A stretch of 64,000 bases of DNA. Origin: Durusdinium trenchii. Lineage: Eukaryota; Sar; Dinophyceae; Suessiales; Symbiodiniaceae. The position numbers were made by a program, and so were the translations under genes. The notes beneath the pieces are model-generated. The model saw only the letters and a program-made list of their open reading frames with translations, did no database searches and was not told where the DNA came from. Within the stretch, counting starts at the first letter, position 1; every line of letters starts with the position of its first letter. Location: assembly GCA_963970005.1 (NCBI GenBank), contig CAXAMN010014002.1, forward strand, positions 70,960-134,959, written 5' to 3'. Of this stretch, positions 9,886 through 20,272 are shown one piece after another.

Positions 9886-11906
9886 GTGAAGTCGCGGCAG
9901 GCAAAGGCGTACGGGGGAGGAAATTTGTTGTTTCACGCTCGGTGTGTGCGTGTGAGACCAAATTATGGAGCTGCGTTGGGATTCAAATAGCTGCACTTGT
10001 AGGTATGCTACCAGTACATCTGCAGTTTGCAGGCGTGGTTTTCTAGAGCTGCTACGGAGGTGGTGATACTACACTTACTAGAACTGCTTTGGTGTTGGGA
10101 TCTTGCTTCGGTGATTTTATTTTAGATTTGTGGGTTCTTCCTTTGAGGCCTTGTTTTCCAAAGAAAGCTGCAGACCAAAATTAGTACCTCCACTGTGTAG
10201 AAGATCCGGCGTTGCACCTTGCACGACGCGTCAAAAGAGCGATCGAATCAAGTCGACTGGGTGATCGGGGAGCGTTGCCACGACACCGTGGCAATCGGTT
10301 GGGTGAAAGCAAAAGCCAAAAAACAGACAAACAAGGAACCCTTTTTCGCGTTCTTGTGGAGCATGCGGAATCCACTTGAGAAAAAGTGGCAGAAAAGAAC
10401 CCTTTCTCACGACAGGTTGTTTGAAGCCTCGACCCTCCAGTTCATACATAAATCAGGTGCTGGTACTTGTCTAGAGGTATTCTCATTGGTCAAGTCATTC
10501 CTTCTTCTAATCCCCAGACGTCCGCGCCTTCACCGCCCAAGGCTACCTGGCTCCGTGCCTTAGCTCCGTGTCCAGCATCAGCCCCATCCTCAGTGCTCAA
10601 ATGGGCAGTCAAAGCTGTTTGACCTCCCACAACCCAGACGCAGAACATATTTTTTTAGAGACGCTGTGCTGATTATGCCGTATTGAACTTCAGTGGGGTG
10701 ATGGATTTCAGGGTGGTTTGGTACGTAGCAGGTAAAACTAGAAACATTCAATCGGAGTATGCCCTGGAATGACAGGTTGATGCCTTTTCGCCAGATGAAT
10801 CTATAATGCCAAAGAAAACGTGGAAAACAAAAAATCATGGACCGTTCATTCGTAATCTTTCCAAACCTCTTCCCTGCGACGAGTAAATCGTCCATCCCAA
10901 TCGTTCTAGGCTGCTTTGTTTAAGGTGAAGCGTGCTCAGCGTGCTGGCAGCGTGCTGGCGAGATCTTAAGGGGGGCAGATGGAGGTGAAGCGTTGTTGGT
11001 TTCCTGCAGAAATGCGGACGTTGACATGAAGATGAAGACATGGAACATGAGTCACTCGAACATGTGTGCAAACTAAAAAACATACAATCTATATCAATCT
11101 ATTAAATCTATTTTTGTTTTTGAATGAGTCCCTGTCACTAACAGTGCCAGGATGTAATTAGGTGTGTATTAGAAAGGGGAGACCCCCTGGGACTATGTCT
11201 ATGTTCTCTTCACTTTCCAGGGTTCAAACGGTGCTACACAGGTTCAGGCCCATGTACGCACCCTCCGACAAGCCTTGAGAACTCGTCCGTGTCGAGGGGC
11301 ATTGGTGCCTTGACTTGGAGCATCCCTTTTGGCCGTTGGGGAAAGGTGCCGAAGACCCAAACTATGTTTGGTTAATTTTGGTTTTCTTGGATAGGTTTGG
11401 CTTATCGTTATATATATATATATTATATATTTATTTTTTCCTGGGTGAACTCCCTTCTGGGGAATACACTTTATGTGGTCCCAGTTCCTTAAACTAAATC
11501 CAGGCGTTTCATTATTGATTGTTGTAACTGCAGTCAAGAGGTGTTCACATCCTTAGTATTTTACTTGATGAATCTTGAGACCCTCCAACGCTTCACAGAC
11601 TCCGTGAGTAGTCGCAGACGTCCGTCTCTCCATTTTGCACCCAATGTGATGCATGATGCATGAAGACGAGTTTCAATGTAAAGACTTTGGAGACTTGGCC
11701 GAAAGAAACCCGGACACCGGAGACTGGGCCAGAAGTCAGAGAGGTAGTGCTTAGGGCTTGATGAGTTAAAAAGAAAGATGAACAGTCAAACAACAAAACA
11801 CCGAGGCACAGAAAAGTCACGACACACCAAGCAGTCCACCATGCATGCAAAGAACATAGATCAGGATGAAGACAGGATGAAGATGGATGCAGATCATTCT
11901 ATATAT
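9886..11906. other. No gene seen; AT tract at 11408-11430
   Basis: Unique-looking DNA. Frames at 10219-10563 are open on both strands but lack domain features. A TA microsatellite lies at about 11408-11430. Confidence 0.4.
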
Positions 11907-12005
11907 CCCTGACCGTCCATGTATGGCGTATTTATCTACGTTGGGGTGGTTTCATTGGTCAATGTAGGTATATATATATATGTTCCAGTGCCATGGAGTG
12001 TTTGG
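11907..12005. repeat. Family B element
   Basis: Left end CCCTGACCGTCCATGTATGG, centre GTTGGGGTGGTTTC and GGTCAATGTAGGTATATAT, right end CCATGGAGTGTTTGG. A TA tract has expanded inside it. Confidence 0.65.
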
Positions 12006-13192
12006 TTATTGTTGAATCATGACTTGCCACACCCAACGTGACGATTCACCAGAAACTAAGTGGTGTCAGTTCCCAGACCATTCATGGGACTGGGATAGTT
12101 ACATGCAGGCTGGCTCACAAATGGGTTATCAAAATAGGGAGACTTCCCAGTTCGACCCCCTGGAAGAAGGGAAATAGACCAAATCCCATTGGTTCAGGTC
12201 CTCCTATGAAAATACACCACGGTAAATGTATGTATGACCATTCCATTCCCATTCGTCTAGTCTAACATCGTGAAGACACTGATAAATTGTGAGACCTACG
12301 GTGACCTACGGCCTACGGGGAAATAATTGACAACGACTGCACCACCGAGAATTTGTTACTGTTTCCGAATGACTTGTAAGCCATCATGCCCTTGTGATTG
12401 AGTTTGGGCGACCAGACTACTTTACGCGCGTTTGGGATTGGAACGGTAGCTCCCATAGGAAATTGGGTTTCGATCGGCAATCTGAGCCCCTGCGTATCGA
12501 GCGAACGTTCCTTCGCAGGAGTGTTCCGTTCAGGGAATTAATTCAATTCCGTGACGGAAGTTGTGCCTCACGCAAGTGCAGGACGGAAGACAGAGGACTT
12601 GGAAAGTAGATTCAATGACTTACAAACTGAAGAGCTTTCAGTAGCCGGACAGGCTGGACAGCAGTCATGCCAACAATCTCAGCGAGAATTCATTCATTTC
12701 TTGGCTTGTTCACATCGGGCACGAGGTGCCTGCAGATGTTTTCTGAGGGTGTGACCCTCGAGCCTGGAGATCTTTCTCTGTGCTTCTCCTGGAACTGACA
12801 GCTGGTGATAGCTGGGACCCTCGAGCCGCTTCTGGTTCCACGGAGCTTTCATATTTGAGTTTGAGTCCCATTCCAACAAGCTTGTCAGTTCAACAGAAAT
12901 TGCTTAGCACAATAGATACGGAGTCTTCTGGTCCCTGATCATCATCCCTGGGTGGTGGTGTTTGTATAGTATGCTTTTTATATTCAACCTTTACTTGGGA
13001 TGATTGAACCCACCGACTAATATTGTTCAAGTGAGTTGAAACACGAGTTGAAACCACCAATCAGATTCAGTTTTGATATGATGAAGAATGAAGAACAGAT
13101 GTTCCCAAATCACTTTGCAAATGTGCAGCTTCCATCCCAGGCCCAATAGAATACTATATGTTTGATTCCCCTTGCAAGTCCAAAGACCTAGC
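12006..13192. other. No gene; family B fragment at 12072-12110
   Basis: CCCAGACCATTCATGGGACT at 12072 matches the family B left end; its right half is not clear. The remainder is unremarkable. Confidence 0.45.
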
Positions 13193-13260
13193 AAAACCTG
13201 GTCCTTTACTCCCTTGAGTAGTGCTTTTGTATGACCTACTCCAGTATTTCATGAGGTCAA
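13193..13260 (+). repeat. Family E element, copy 1
   Basis: AAAACCTGGTCCTTTACTCC, then GTGCTTTTGTATGACC, then ACTCCAGTATTTCATGAGGT. Related copies are at 40539-40604 and 43031-43098. Confidence 0.6.
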
Positions 13261-13367
13261 ACTGACCTGCTGGCTTGTGATGTCTAAAGAATCCTGTCTA
13301 TGACCTTCTCAGTAGAACTCCGCGAGTCCCTCACGGCCTGCGCTTGCCGTCTGCCTTGTTTGGGCAG

Positions 13368-13577
13368 TACCTCTTGTGGTTCCCGGAACCCAACCGAAAC
13401 TGGAACAAATCGCTCGGTGGAGGGGTCTCCAAGGCCGACTTTTCAACTGGCCTTGGATATGATTGGGACGGTGTCTATCACTTTCGCAGGTGGAAGTACG
13501 TGGGAGAACCTGCAGGATATATACCTCTTTTGGGGATCTTTGGTTTGCGGGGAGGCACCCCACGAAAGAGGAACTGA
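13368..13577 (+). CDS. Candidate terminal exon, unknown protein
   Basis: Preceded by an acceptor-like CCTTGTTTGGGCAG ending at 13367. The frame reads YLLWFPEPNRNWNKSLGGG, later GYDWDGVYHFRRWKY, and stops at 13575-13577. It is rich in aromatic residues and protein-like, but another + frame over the same bases is open as well. No family recognised. Confidence 0.22.
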   Translation, partial: YLLWFPEPNRNWNKSLGGGVSKADFSTGLGYDWDGVYHFRRWKYVGEPAGYIPLLGIFGLRGGTPRKRN

Positions 13578-13774
13578 TGGAAAGAGGTTAAGTGTTTTTT
13601 TCCAGCGAAACTGACGGAGTCAGCGCCATCAGCTTCTTCTAACGCTGAATGTTTGACCTAAAGGTGGAGGTTGTTCACTCTTCAGAAGGTCCCGTTTGGA
13701 CCATGGTGCCCAACTGACCAAATGCAGTGCAGACTGCGTCTATCCAAGTGGAACCGGAAATGGTTTCATAAACC

Positions 13775-13868
13775 AATGTAGACTTTTGATTAAAAACCAC
13801 CCCCATTTGGAGTGAAAAAGAACTATTAATATTCATATGGGGTGCTTTAACAATCAAGAGTCTACATT
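13775..13868. repeat. Family F hairpin element, copy 1
   Basis: Terminal inverted repeats AATGTAGACTTTTGATT and AATCAAGAGTCTACATT, with an inner pair ACCCCCATTTG and ATATGGGGTG. Total 94 bp, AT-rich. A related copy is at 23563-23662. Confidence 0.75.
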
Positions 13869-15082
13869 AAACATACTGGTCTACTTCTTCCCGGGACGAC
13901 ACGAACCGAATGGAGCCGTCTTTGTTGGTATTGTTTCTTTCCTCAACTTTTTCGCTGGCGCTCATAGACCACGGACCTTGAAAGTCAAGAAAAAGTATTT
14001 CCCAAACTTTAGGACTTGGGGATATCACCAAACAACACCAAACTTTGATGTGTCACCCCAACAGGTGATAGGATGTGATAATCTTAACGTTCTTGGTGGA
14101 CTATACTTGAACCGTTGTACCAGGAGACTCATCCGGAGATGGTTCTGTAAAGCCCTACAGGCTGGATCAAGGGCCAATCAGCCTACCAATGGAGTCTCCT
14201 GCTATGCTTCGCTCAGTTTGTGAATGTCCCACACCATGATGAGACTGGTTTCAATATGATGTGGTTTTAAACTCCCTCTCCTCCACCGACCTGCTTTTGT
14301 ATAGACTTGCGGCGCATTAACAGTCTTCTGGCTATCCAGCAGCAGGTCGCCTTAGGGATGGACATAGACGAGGAGCTTGCATCTTAGCAACCGATCAGAA
14401 TTCTGGGTGACAGACTTGCAGAGGAGGCAAGAACATCTCGCAATGCCGGCAGCGCAGGAAAACACAGGAAAGCCATTTTTTGGGGGGATGCGGTGTTTAT
14501 ATTTAGACAAATACTAATATGATATAATATAGGACATATTGGGATACAGGCGGCTCCCCTTTGCTATTTAGGCTTCCTGCCTGGCGGTCATTCCTAGTAG
14601 CAACTCTACCAGTTGACAAGTTCCCCTTAGTTTGGTGTTTTAAACATGGTATTATGTCGACGAGATGCAGCTAGGTTTTGGAAGCATGTGAGCCATTATT
14701 CTGGATTGAAATCCCAGTCAACCTTCCACCGACTAGGGTTCTTGCATGAGTCCTTCTTCGTCCGGAAGGGTACTCCAAGGGTCCAAGGGTGTTCACAGCG
14801 AGGGATAAACAAACAAAAACACGGATGTTCAAAGGTGTAAGGATGTTTCAGCCGTTAAATCAAGAAGTGTTTGCTATTATGCGAAGAGCATTTTTTATAT
14901 TTAAGGTGGCTAAGATAATCATAAAGATATAGGACCTGGTATCCCTGAGAGTGATAATTATCACTCCATTTTGAAATCATCAATCTTTTGGAAAGTGGTG
15001 TGACAAGAAGCACTCCGGAGTAGAAACAATCAGTCCAACCGTAATTGCGTTCAATTAACGGTCGCTTTGCGTTTTAGATACG
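13869..15082. other. No gene seen
   Basis: AT-rich, unique-looking DNA. The 128-codon frame at 13837-14223 begins inside the family F element and is judged a chance frame. Confidence 0.4.
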
Positions 15083-15352
15083 TTGCGGAGCAACAAAAAC
15101 ATAGAAAACACAGTTCTGGAGCAACTAGTCTCACTCTCGAGGCTTTTTGTCACCCTGCTTCCCCAAAGATTGATCCTTTCAGAGAGACAAGTATCACTCT
15201 TCGGGGGTAATTTCCAGGGATATGTGCGTAAAGATATTGAGGAGCTTTGCCCAAAATCGTTCGGATATGGTGGATACGATTATTGGTTCGTCAAGAGTTT
15301 TGAGGAATTGTATGTACTTGGCATAGTAATGCATACCAACCTTTCCTCATAA
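15083..15352 (+). CDS. Candidate exon, unknown protein
   Basis: An open frame of 89 codons without a usable ATG, next to an acceptor-like GCGTTTTAG (15069-15077). The reading includes LSERQVSLFGGNFQGYVRK and then FGYGGYDYWFVKSFEELY, which is protein-like, and ends at TAA 15350-15352. No competing strong frame is seen. Family not recognised. Confidence 0.25.
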   Translation: MRSNKNIENTVLEQLVSLSRLFVTLLPQRLILSERQVSLFGGNFQGYVRKDIEELCPKSFGYGGYDYWFVKSFEELYVLGIVMHTNLSS

Positions 15353-15763
15353 AGCCAGGCTTCGTCCAAGACGCAGCACCTCGTCCATGTGCTTGCCCCT
15401 GCTGCCAGGCTCCGCTCGGCATGTATCTGGCGAGTGAGAAAATGAGGGTATGGGCATGGTTGTGTGGGGGGCGCCATGAACTCGGACGGTATCCTAAGTG
15501 GAGAAGTCGTATCCCTCACACTCCGTCAAACTGATCTAGCCACCCCTAGCTCAGAGGGTGCCAGTGGATCCTTAGGGATAGCACGGTGATCACAGTCCCC
15601 CAAAGACCAACAGCTTCGAAGACGCCTGTCCTGCGGTGGGGTGACAACACCTTTCGCCCGAGGATGGCCACCCATTGGAATAGTTACATGCTACCTGTAC
15701 CCCATGTATGACCCATTTTGGGGGGTGTCCCACTGCCTGTAACAGTCGGTAAACAAGTAGATA
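15353..15763. other. No gene seen
   Basis: Contains CCAGTGGATCCTTAGGGA (near 15561), a worn family A end, and a family B-like GACCCATTTTGGGGGGTGTC near 15709. Confidence 0.35.
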
Positions 15764-15856
15764 TCCCAGACACTCCATGGGACTGCCATATATGCCGATC
15801 AGTTGGGGTGCTTTTGGGGGTCAATGTAGGCATATGGCATACATGGAGTGTCTGGG
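15764..15856. repeat. Family B hairpin, well-preserved copy
   Basis: 93 bp with inverted ends CCCAGACACTCCATG and CATGGAGTGTCTGGG (exact, 15 bp). The interior carries TGCCGATCAGTTGGGGTG and GGGGTCAATGTAGGCATATG. Confidence 0.8.
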
Positions 15857-15861
15857 TATGA

Positions 15862-15945
15862 CAGTATGACAATTTTAGAAAAAGGCCTGCAACCTAGCCG
15901 TCATTATCCACTGGGCCCAGGGAATGGGATGATATACCCAAGACT
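15862..15945. repeat. Family D fragment
   Basis: TTTTAGAAAAAGGCCTGCAA recurs, nearly identical, near 33186, and the 27-bp block beginning CCCAGGGAATGGGATGATAT (15916-15942) recurs exactly at 30921-30947. Confidence 0.6.
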
Positions 15946-17062
15946 CATCCATTGGTCTGGAGGAATGGCCGCTCGACTTCGTCGACTTCGCAGATCCTAG
16001 GACTGGATCCCAGACACGACCGGCAGTCCAGGTAGGTCAAGAAGGCCAGTCCAGTCCCATGAAGTGTGTGGGCTGTGTCAACGACCGCATCAGTGATAGC
16101 CCAAGTCCTATTTTGGACAAAAAACAAAACAGAAGACAGGTTTCGCAGCCACACAGCAATTTTTTGTGGGTGAGCATCTCAAGGAGATTCTGCTGCTCTC
16201 CAAGCTGCTATAGCGATCGCCAAACGCCACTTGAGGTGGATGGGATTGGCCTAACAGAGATGTAATGAGATGTACATGGCACCGGCCTGTTGATCGATCA
16301 GGCCAGAGGTGGTTGAACAAGGTGTCCATTAGGTTGCATATACAGTATACACCAGTCCGAGGGATGGTTTGGAATATGATTTGTACATGTTTGCGCGTTT
16401 CGTCGTTCCTGCTGAAGCACGGCTCACATGCCAACATACAAGCGCCTGATTCTTTTTTGCAAGACCAAGGCGTACTTAGTCGACTGGAGCACCCTCAACG
16501 TCATTGCGCCGCGAAGAAAAGCATCGAAGCTGATCAGCATGAGAGCAAGTCAATCATCCTCCGATCCACGTTCCAGACTGTTGGATTGGCACAGGTGAGA
16601 TGCCAGATACCACACGCGGCCTCCACAGAAGATCTACCCCGACCCCGAGAGCTTTAGCCGCCCAGACCCAATTCATACTCTGACCACAATTCATCCCGAA
16701 CACCGTGAAGACACGAACGCTACGGAGCCGGCGTTGAACGTTTGGGTGCCTTCCGACCAATGCTGTGTCCGCGGCCGCCAGCCTTCGCTTTGCCGCAACA
16801 CAGGCGACGGGCTTTATCGCGCCAGCCATGAAACGCACAGCCCGATCTCATAGACCCATGGGGTTCACCAGGTGACTTGCAGATCAGGAGATGTGTTGGT
16901 TTCCCGAACTGGGCTAAATCCCCTACTTCTGGGGAAGATTCGGTATTTTTGTCCGGGTTCCTTAAGCCAATCCAAGTGAAACAAGATGTTGAGTAGGTTG
17001 ACTCAGAAGTTTAAACATCCAAAGTCGAATCCAGAATGCTGGATGTTTGCAATACACATCTA
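15946..17062. other. No gene supported
   Basis: ORFs at 16265-16657 (+) and 16554-16838 (-) overlap, and neither is clearly coding. Confidence 0.35.
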
Positions 17063-17168
17063 TCCCAGACCGTCCATGGGACTGAACTAAGAACAAACAT
17101 GCCACCCCAGAAAGACCTCTTCTTCAACCACCCCTGACCTCATCGTATAATAGGCCAGTTCCATGGCT
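17063..17168. repeat. Family B element, variant
   Basis: CCCAGACCGTCCATGGGACT at the left, ACCACCCCTGACCTCATCG inside, GGCCAGTTCCATGGCTGG at the right. Confidence 0.6.
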
Positions 17169-18269
17169 GGTATTGGTATTACAGTTCCTGAGTTGTTGAT
17201 GCTCTTCTCGACGTGTCTCGTGCAAGGCCCAAAGGTCCTCCTGGTGCAGGATGGACAGGCGCGGGTGCTTCCCCCTCCTCGCCTCTTCACCCTTTTGGGG
17301 AAGAGTCCAAGATCTTCGGATCGGCCTTCGACCAATTCAGTGACTAGAAGTACTTTATGAGGCGTTTGGCAAAATTGTCCTTTTTCAGATACATATGTAT
17401 ATACAATATATATATAGAGAGAGAGAATATGGTTAAATAGGTATTATTGCTTCCTTCGACTCGAAACAGGAACCTACCGGTTGCTTGCCTATCCTATCCC
17501 TGAAACAACTCCAAGGCAGTCGAATCAACATGGTGTTCACGCCTTATGGTGCGAACAAACCAGCAGTCCAGCGCACATGCCAATAATGTTTAAATCTCCC
17601 CATCATATGGCTGGGCTCAAGCAATAAGGCATAATCAGGCCCAGGCACCTGCAAGTGTTAGACTCTGTTTTACTTGAGGTCTTGGGGTTTGGCGTCGGAC
17701 GGAGGCCTGTTAAAAGCTTCACCAAGGAGGAAATCCAGAAGCAACCAGGGGCTTCTTGTCCCAAAGTCATAGTTGTCGATTGCCTACTGGATATTTTCCA
17801 AAGGTAGGTGGATGTTGTTTGGCAAAGCACAGGCAGATGAACAGTTTTATATTCAAAAGGTATGTTTTCCCATGATTCTTCCTACTGGAATCATGTTGTT
17901 TCATCTCTGGCTGCCAAGCTTGCTTGCTACTGTAACTAGGCTATCCACCCAGCAGTACTTTGGAAAGTGGATTGGTTCAAGTTTGCATAAGTTCTTGCCG
18001 TGTGTTCTCGACAAATAACTGCGAAAAGGGAACCAACAAGTTTGATGGGGCAGTGTAGTGTTGACACAATATAAAATATATTATAGTATGTATATACATA
18101 ATTATACATATATACACATGGAGGGTAGATCCCCCAATTGACCTTTTCCAGCCCTGATGGGATCATGAGTCTTGTTATTTTTTTCCTTGTAAAGGAGGGG
18201 CGGCTCGTCCTCTCCACCGATGGGAGGGTGCGACACACTAATCACGAACAAATCACATGGGGTAAACAA
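17169..18269. other. No gene seen; AT and GA tracts
   Basis: TATATATA with GAGAGAGAG at 17397-17428 and an AT-rich stretch at 18060-18120. No protein-like frame. Confidence 0.4.
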
Positions 18270-18686
18270 TCACACACAAAATGGCTGTGGGTTAAAACCC
18301 CCGTACCCTGAAACCCTAGTAGGTTGACCCTTTTTGACCCTTTCTTCGGTCCACCAGGGGCGACCCGACCTCGAATCGAGACAGGTCCGTTGACCTGGTC
18401 CACCAGGGAGTCGACCGTGGCCGGTGCGCACGGCCGGCTCGCGCACTGCCGGCTCGGCGATGGATGTCTGGAGCAAATATCCCTCAGTCAAATATCCATC
18501 AGTCTTTGGCCCAAGGAGGATCAGCAGAACTCGGAAAGGATCCGTGCGGATCTGCTTTTCGACGTGGCGGATTTCCCCTAACAATGCATGTCTTCCTTCG
18601 TGAAACGACCGGATGGAATTGGTGCAACGACCGATGACAGCCTGCCATTGCGTTTCGGAGCGACCTGGAGGCGAGGAAACGACCAT
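18270..18686 (-). CDS. Candidate minus-strand ORF, 138 residues
   Basis: ATG at 18686-18684, stop at 18270. The reading holds SETQWQAVIGRCTNSIRSF and then GEIRHVEKQIRTDPFRVLL, with a GC-rich middle. The opposite strand (18324-18581) is also open with protein-like text, so the coding strand is undecided. No domain recognised. Confidence 0.25.
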   Translation of the reverse strand: MVVSSPPGRSETQWQAVIGRCTNSIRSFHEGRHALLGEIRHVEKQIRTDPFRVLLILLGPKTDGYLTEGYLLQTSIAEPAVREPAVRTGHGRLPGGPGQRTCLDSRSGRPWWTEERVKKGQPTRVSGYGGFNPQPFCV

Positions 18687-19021
18687 GAAGCAAGTGAGAC
18701 AGGCGAAGTAAGTCCCCGAGTCATGGAAGTGGGCAGGGCTCTATGGAAAACAATATGTTTTTCTACAAACAGGGAGGTTCGACTTCCATGTTGGATAGAG
18801 GCTACCGTAGCCTACCTGATTTGATGGGGATGTGCTGCGTTGCTTCCTGGGTTGGTGTTTTCCTTTAAACTGACTTTGATGCAAGTCATGAGGTTGTTTA
18901 CTCTTTTCCCCATGATCTTTGAGTAGATCCCCGGTCCAGCTAGTATGCTGATTTGAGGCCTCAGTACCAATCACTCTCAAACATGGGATCGGTTGACGGT
19001 TGATACTTCAATACGATCAAT

Positions 19022-19047
19022 CATGAAGAGAACGCATTCTCTTCATG
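19022..19047. repeat. Perfect 10-bp stem hairpin over a possible start codon
   Basis: CATGAAGAGA and TCTCTTCATG flank a 6-base loop. The right arm contains the ATG at 19045 of the candidate ORF. Confidence 0.6.
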
Positions 19048-19371
19048 GGGACTCTGGAGGTTTTTGTTGAGCTGGATGAACTTGCCCCCAACACCCGGCT
19101 AAAATGGACTGGATCCAGTTTTCCAACACATGAAAACATCGTTGGGCCACAGAGTTCCCAATCGGATCGATGCTCCGTGCTCCGCGGCGGCGACCGGGTG
19201 ACCGGGTGGCGCGGTGGCCGGCGTCGGCGGTCGAAGGTCCAGCGGTCGGAGCAGTTGCTTGCGGTATATCCTGACCCTAGGGCTCCAGTCGTACCTCCTC
19301 AGAAGGTGTTTGGACCCTCCTGGCACCCACCCCAAACACCTTCTCAGAAGGTACTTGGAGCCCTAGGGTGA
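19045..19371 (+). CDS. Candidate ORF, 108 residues, running into a family A hairpin
   Basis: ATG at 19045. The reading begins MGTLEVFVELDELAPNTRLK and continues through a GC-rich, Arg-rich segment (19150-19260). From 19275 on, the frame is supplied by the family A hairpin, so the last 32 residues or so are repeat-derived. Either the real exon ends before 19275 or the element was exonised. No homologous domain recognised. Confidence 0.27.
   Translation: MGTLEVFVELDELAPNTRLKWTGSSFPTHENIVGPQSSQSDRCSVLRGGDRVTGWRGGRRRRSKVQRSEQLLAVYPDPRAPVVPPQKVFGPSWHPPQTPSQKVLGALG
19275..19368 (+). repeat. Family A hairpin, reference copy
   Basis: 94 bp. Ends CCCTAGGGCTCCA and TGGAGCCCTAGGG, inner stem CTCAGAAGGTGTTTGG opposite CCAAACACCTTCTCAG, and centre ACCCTCCTGGCACCCACC. 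The whole folds into one long hairpin with arms near 37 nt. Confidence 0.85.
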
Positions 19372-19399
19372 GGATCTTTGTATAGAAACTCTATTATAT

Positions 19400-19489
19400 C
19401 CCAGACACTCCATGTATGGCACATATGCCTACATTGACCCCTGAAACCACCCCAATGTAGGTAAATATGCCATACATGGAGGGTCTGGG
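19400..19489. repeat. Family B hairpin, reference copy
   Basis: 90 bp. CCCAGACACTCCATGTATGG and CCATACATGGAGGGTCTGGG form arms with one mismatch; the interior GCCTACATTGACCCC pairs in part with CCCAATGTAGGTAAATATG. It lies 31 bp after the family A reference copy. Confidence 0.85.
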
Positions 19490-20272
19490 TATAGTAATTA
19501 GGAACTCGACCCTAAGAATCCGGACCCGAACCAATAGGAAAGGCCTTGGTTCGGGTCCCGACGTCCGGCTGTTTTTGTGAGTGTCCGACCCCTGCCATGG
19601 AGGGTCCGGACTTGGATTCTTAGGGAAGGGAACATGGTAAAACATCAATTTCTCGACAGATCTCAATGATCGTGCTTCGTTTTCTTTCTTCTTGCTTCGC
19701 CTCCTGGGGGCAAACATATCCCAGAAGTCACGAGTCCATCTTGAGCCGAGCTCCACGCTTCTTGCGTCGGCAGGCTTCGATCTGGAGAGCACGAGGAGGA
19801 AGCGGTGGTGAAGCTGTGCGAGACCGTGACAGAGGGAGACCTGGACGAGTCTTTCTACAGTGGTTTCAGAGTAGATGGCGCAGGTGCCCCCCAAGATGTG
19901 TTTTAGATGGGGATCCATTTGGGGATTGCGCCATCTACGTACTCTCAATCCGCTATATTGTTGTTTTTTTGCGATGCTTTTTTGCGATATGGCCCAAAAT
20001 TAACGCACCATGGCTACAACATGCTACGCTGCTACACTCTTGAGCTGGAGGATCTTTGAGGATGCTGAACTACCTCAAGTATCCTCAAGTCAACTCCAAG
20101 CCAAACCTCCAGTAAATGATCTTGGAGTGAAATTGTATATTACATTATATTACGGTGTTGCCACCACCTCACGGAGGAAGAAATTGGCCAACTGACGGCT
20201 ATTGTATCCTCGCTTGTAGGTTGACGTGGATACGTTGAAAGAATTCAATGCTTAATTCTAATCTATCCATGA
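19490..20272. other. 5' flank of the PPR gene; no further gene supported
   Basis: Contains a 19501-19640 inverted pair (GGACCCGAACCAATAGG against CCTTGGTTCGGGTCC, imperfect). Minus-strand ORF 19394-19948 includes the family B hairpin and is judged spurious. No spliced-leader relic was found before the PPR start. Confidence 0.4.

Noticed and set aside
19394-19948. 184-codon minus frame
   Set aside because: Its end is the family B hairpin and the rest lacks domain features.
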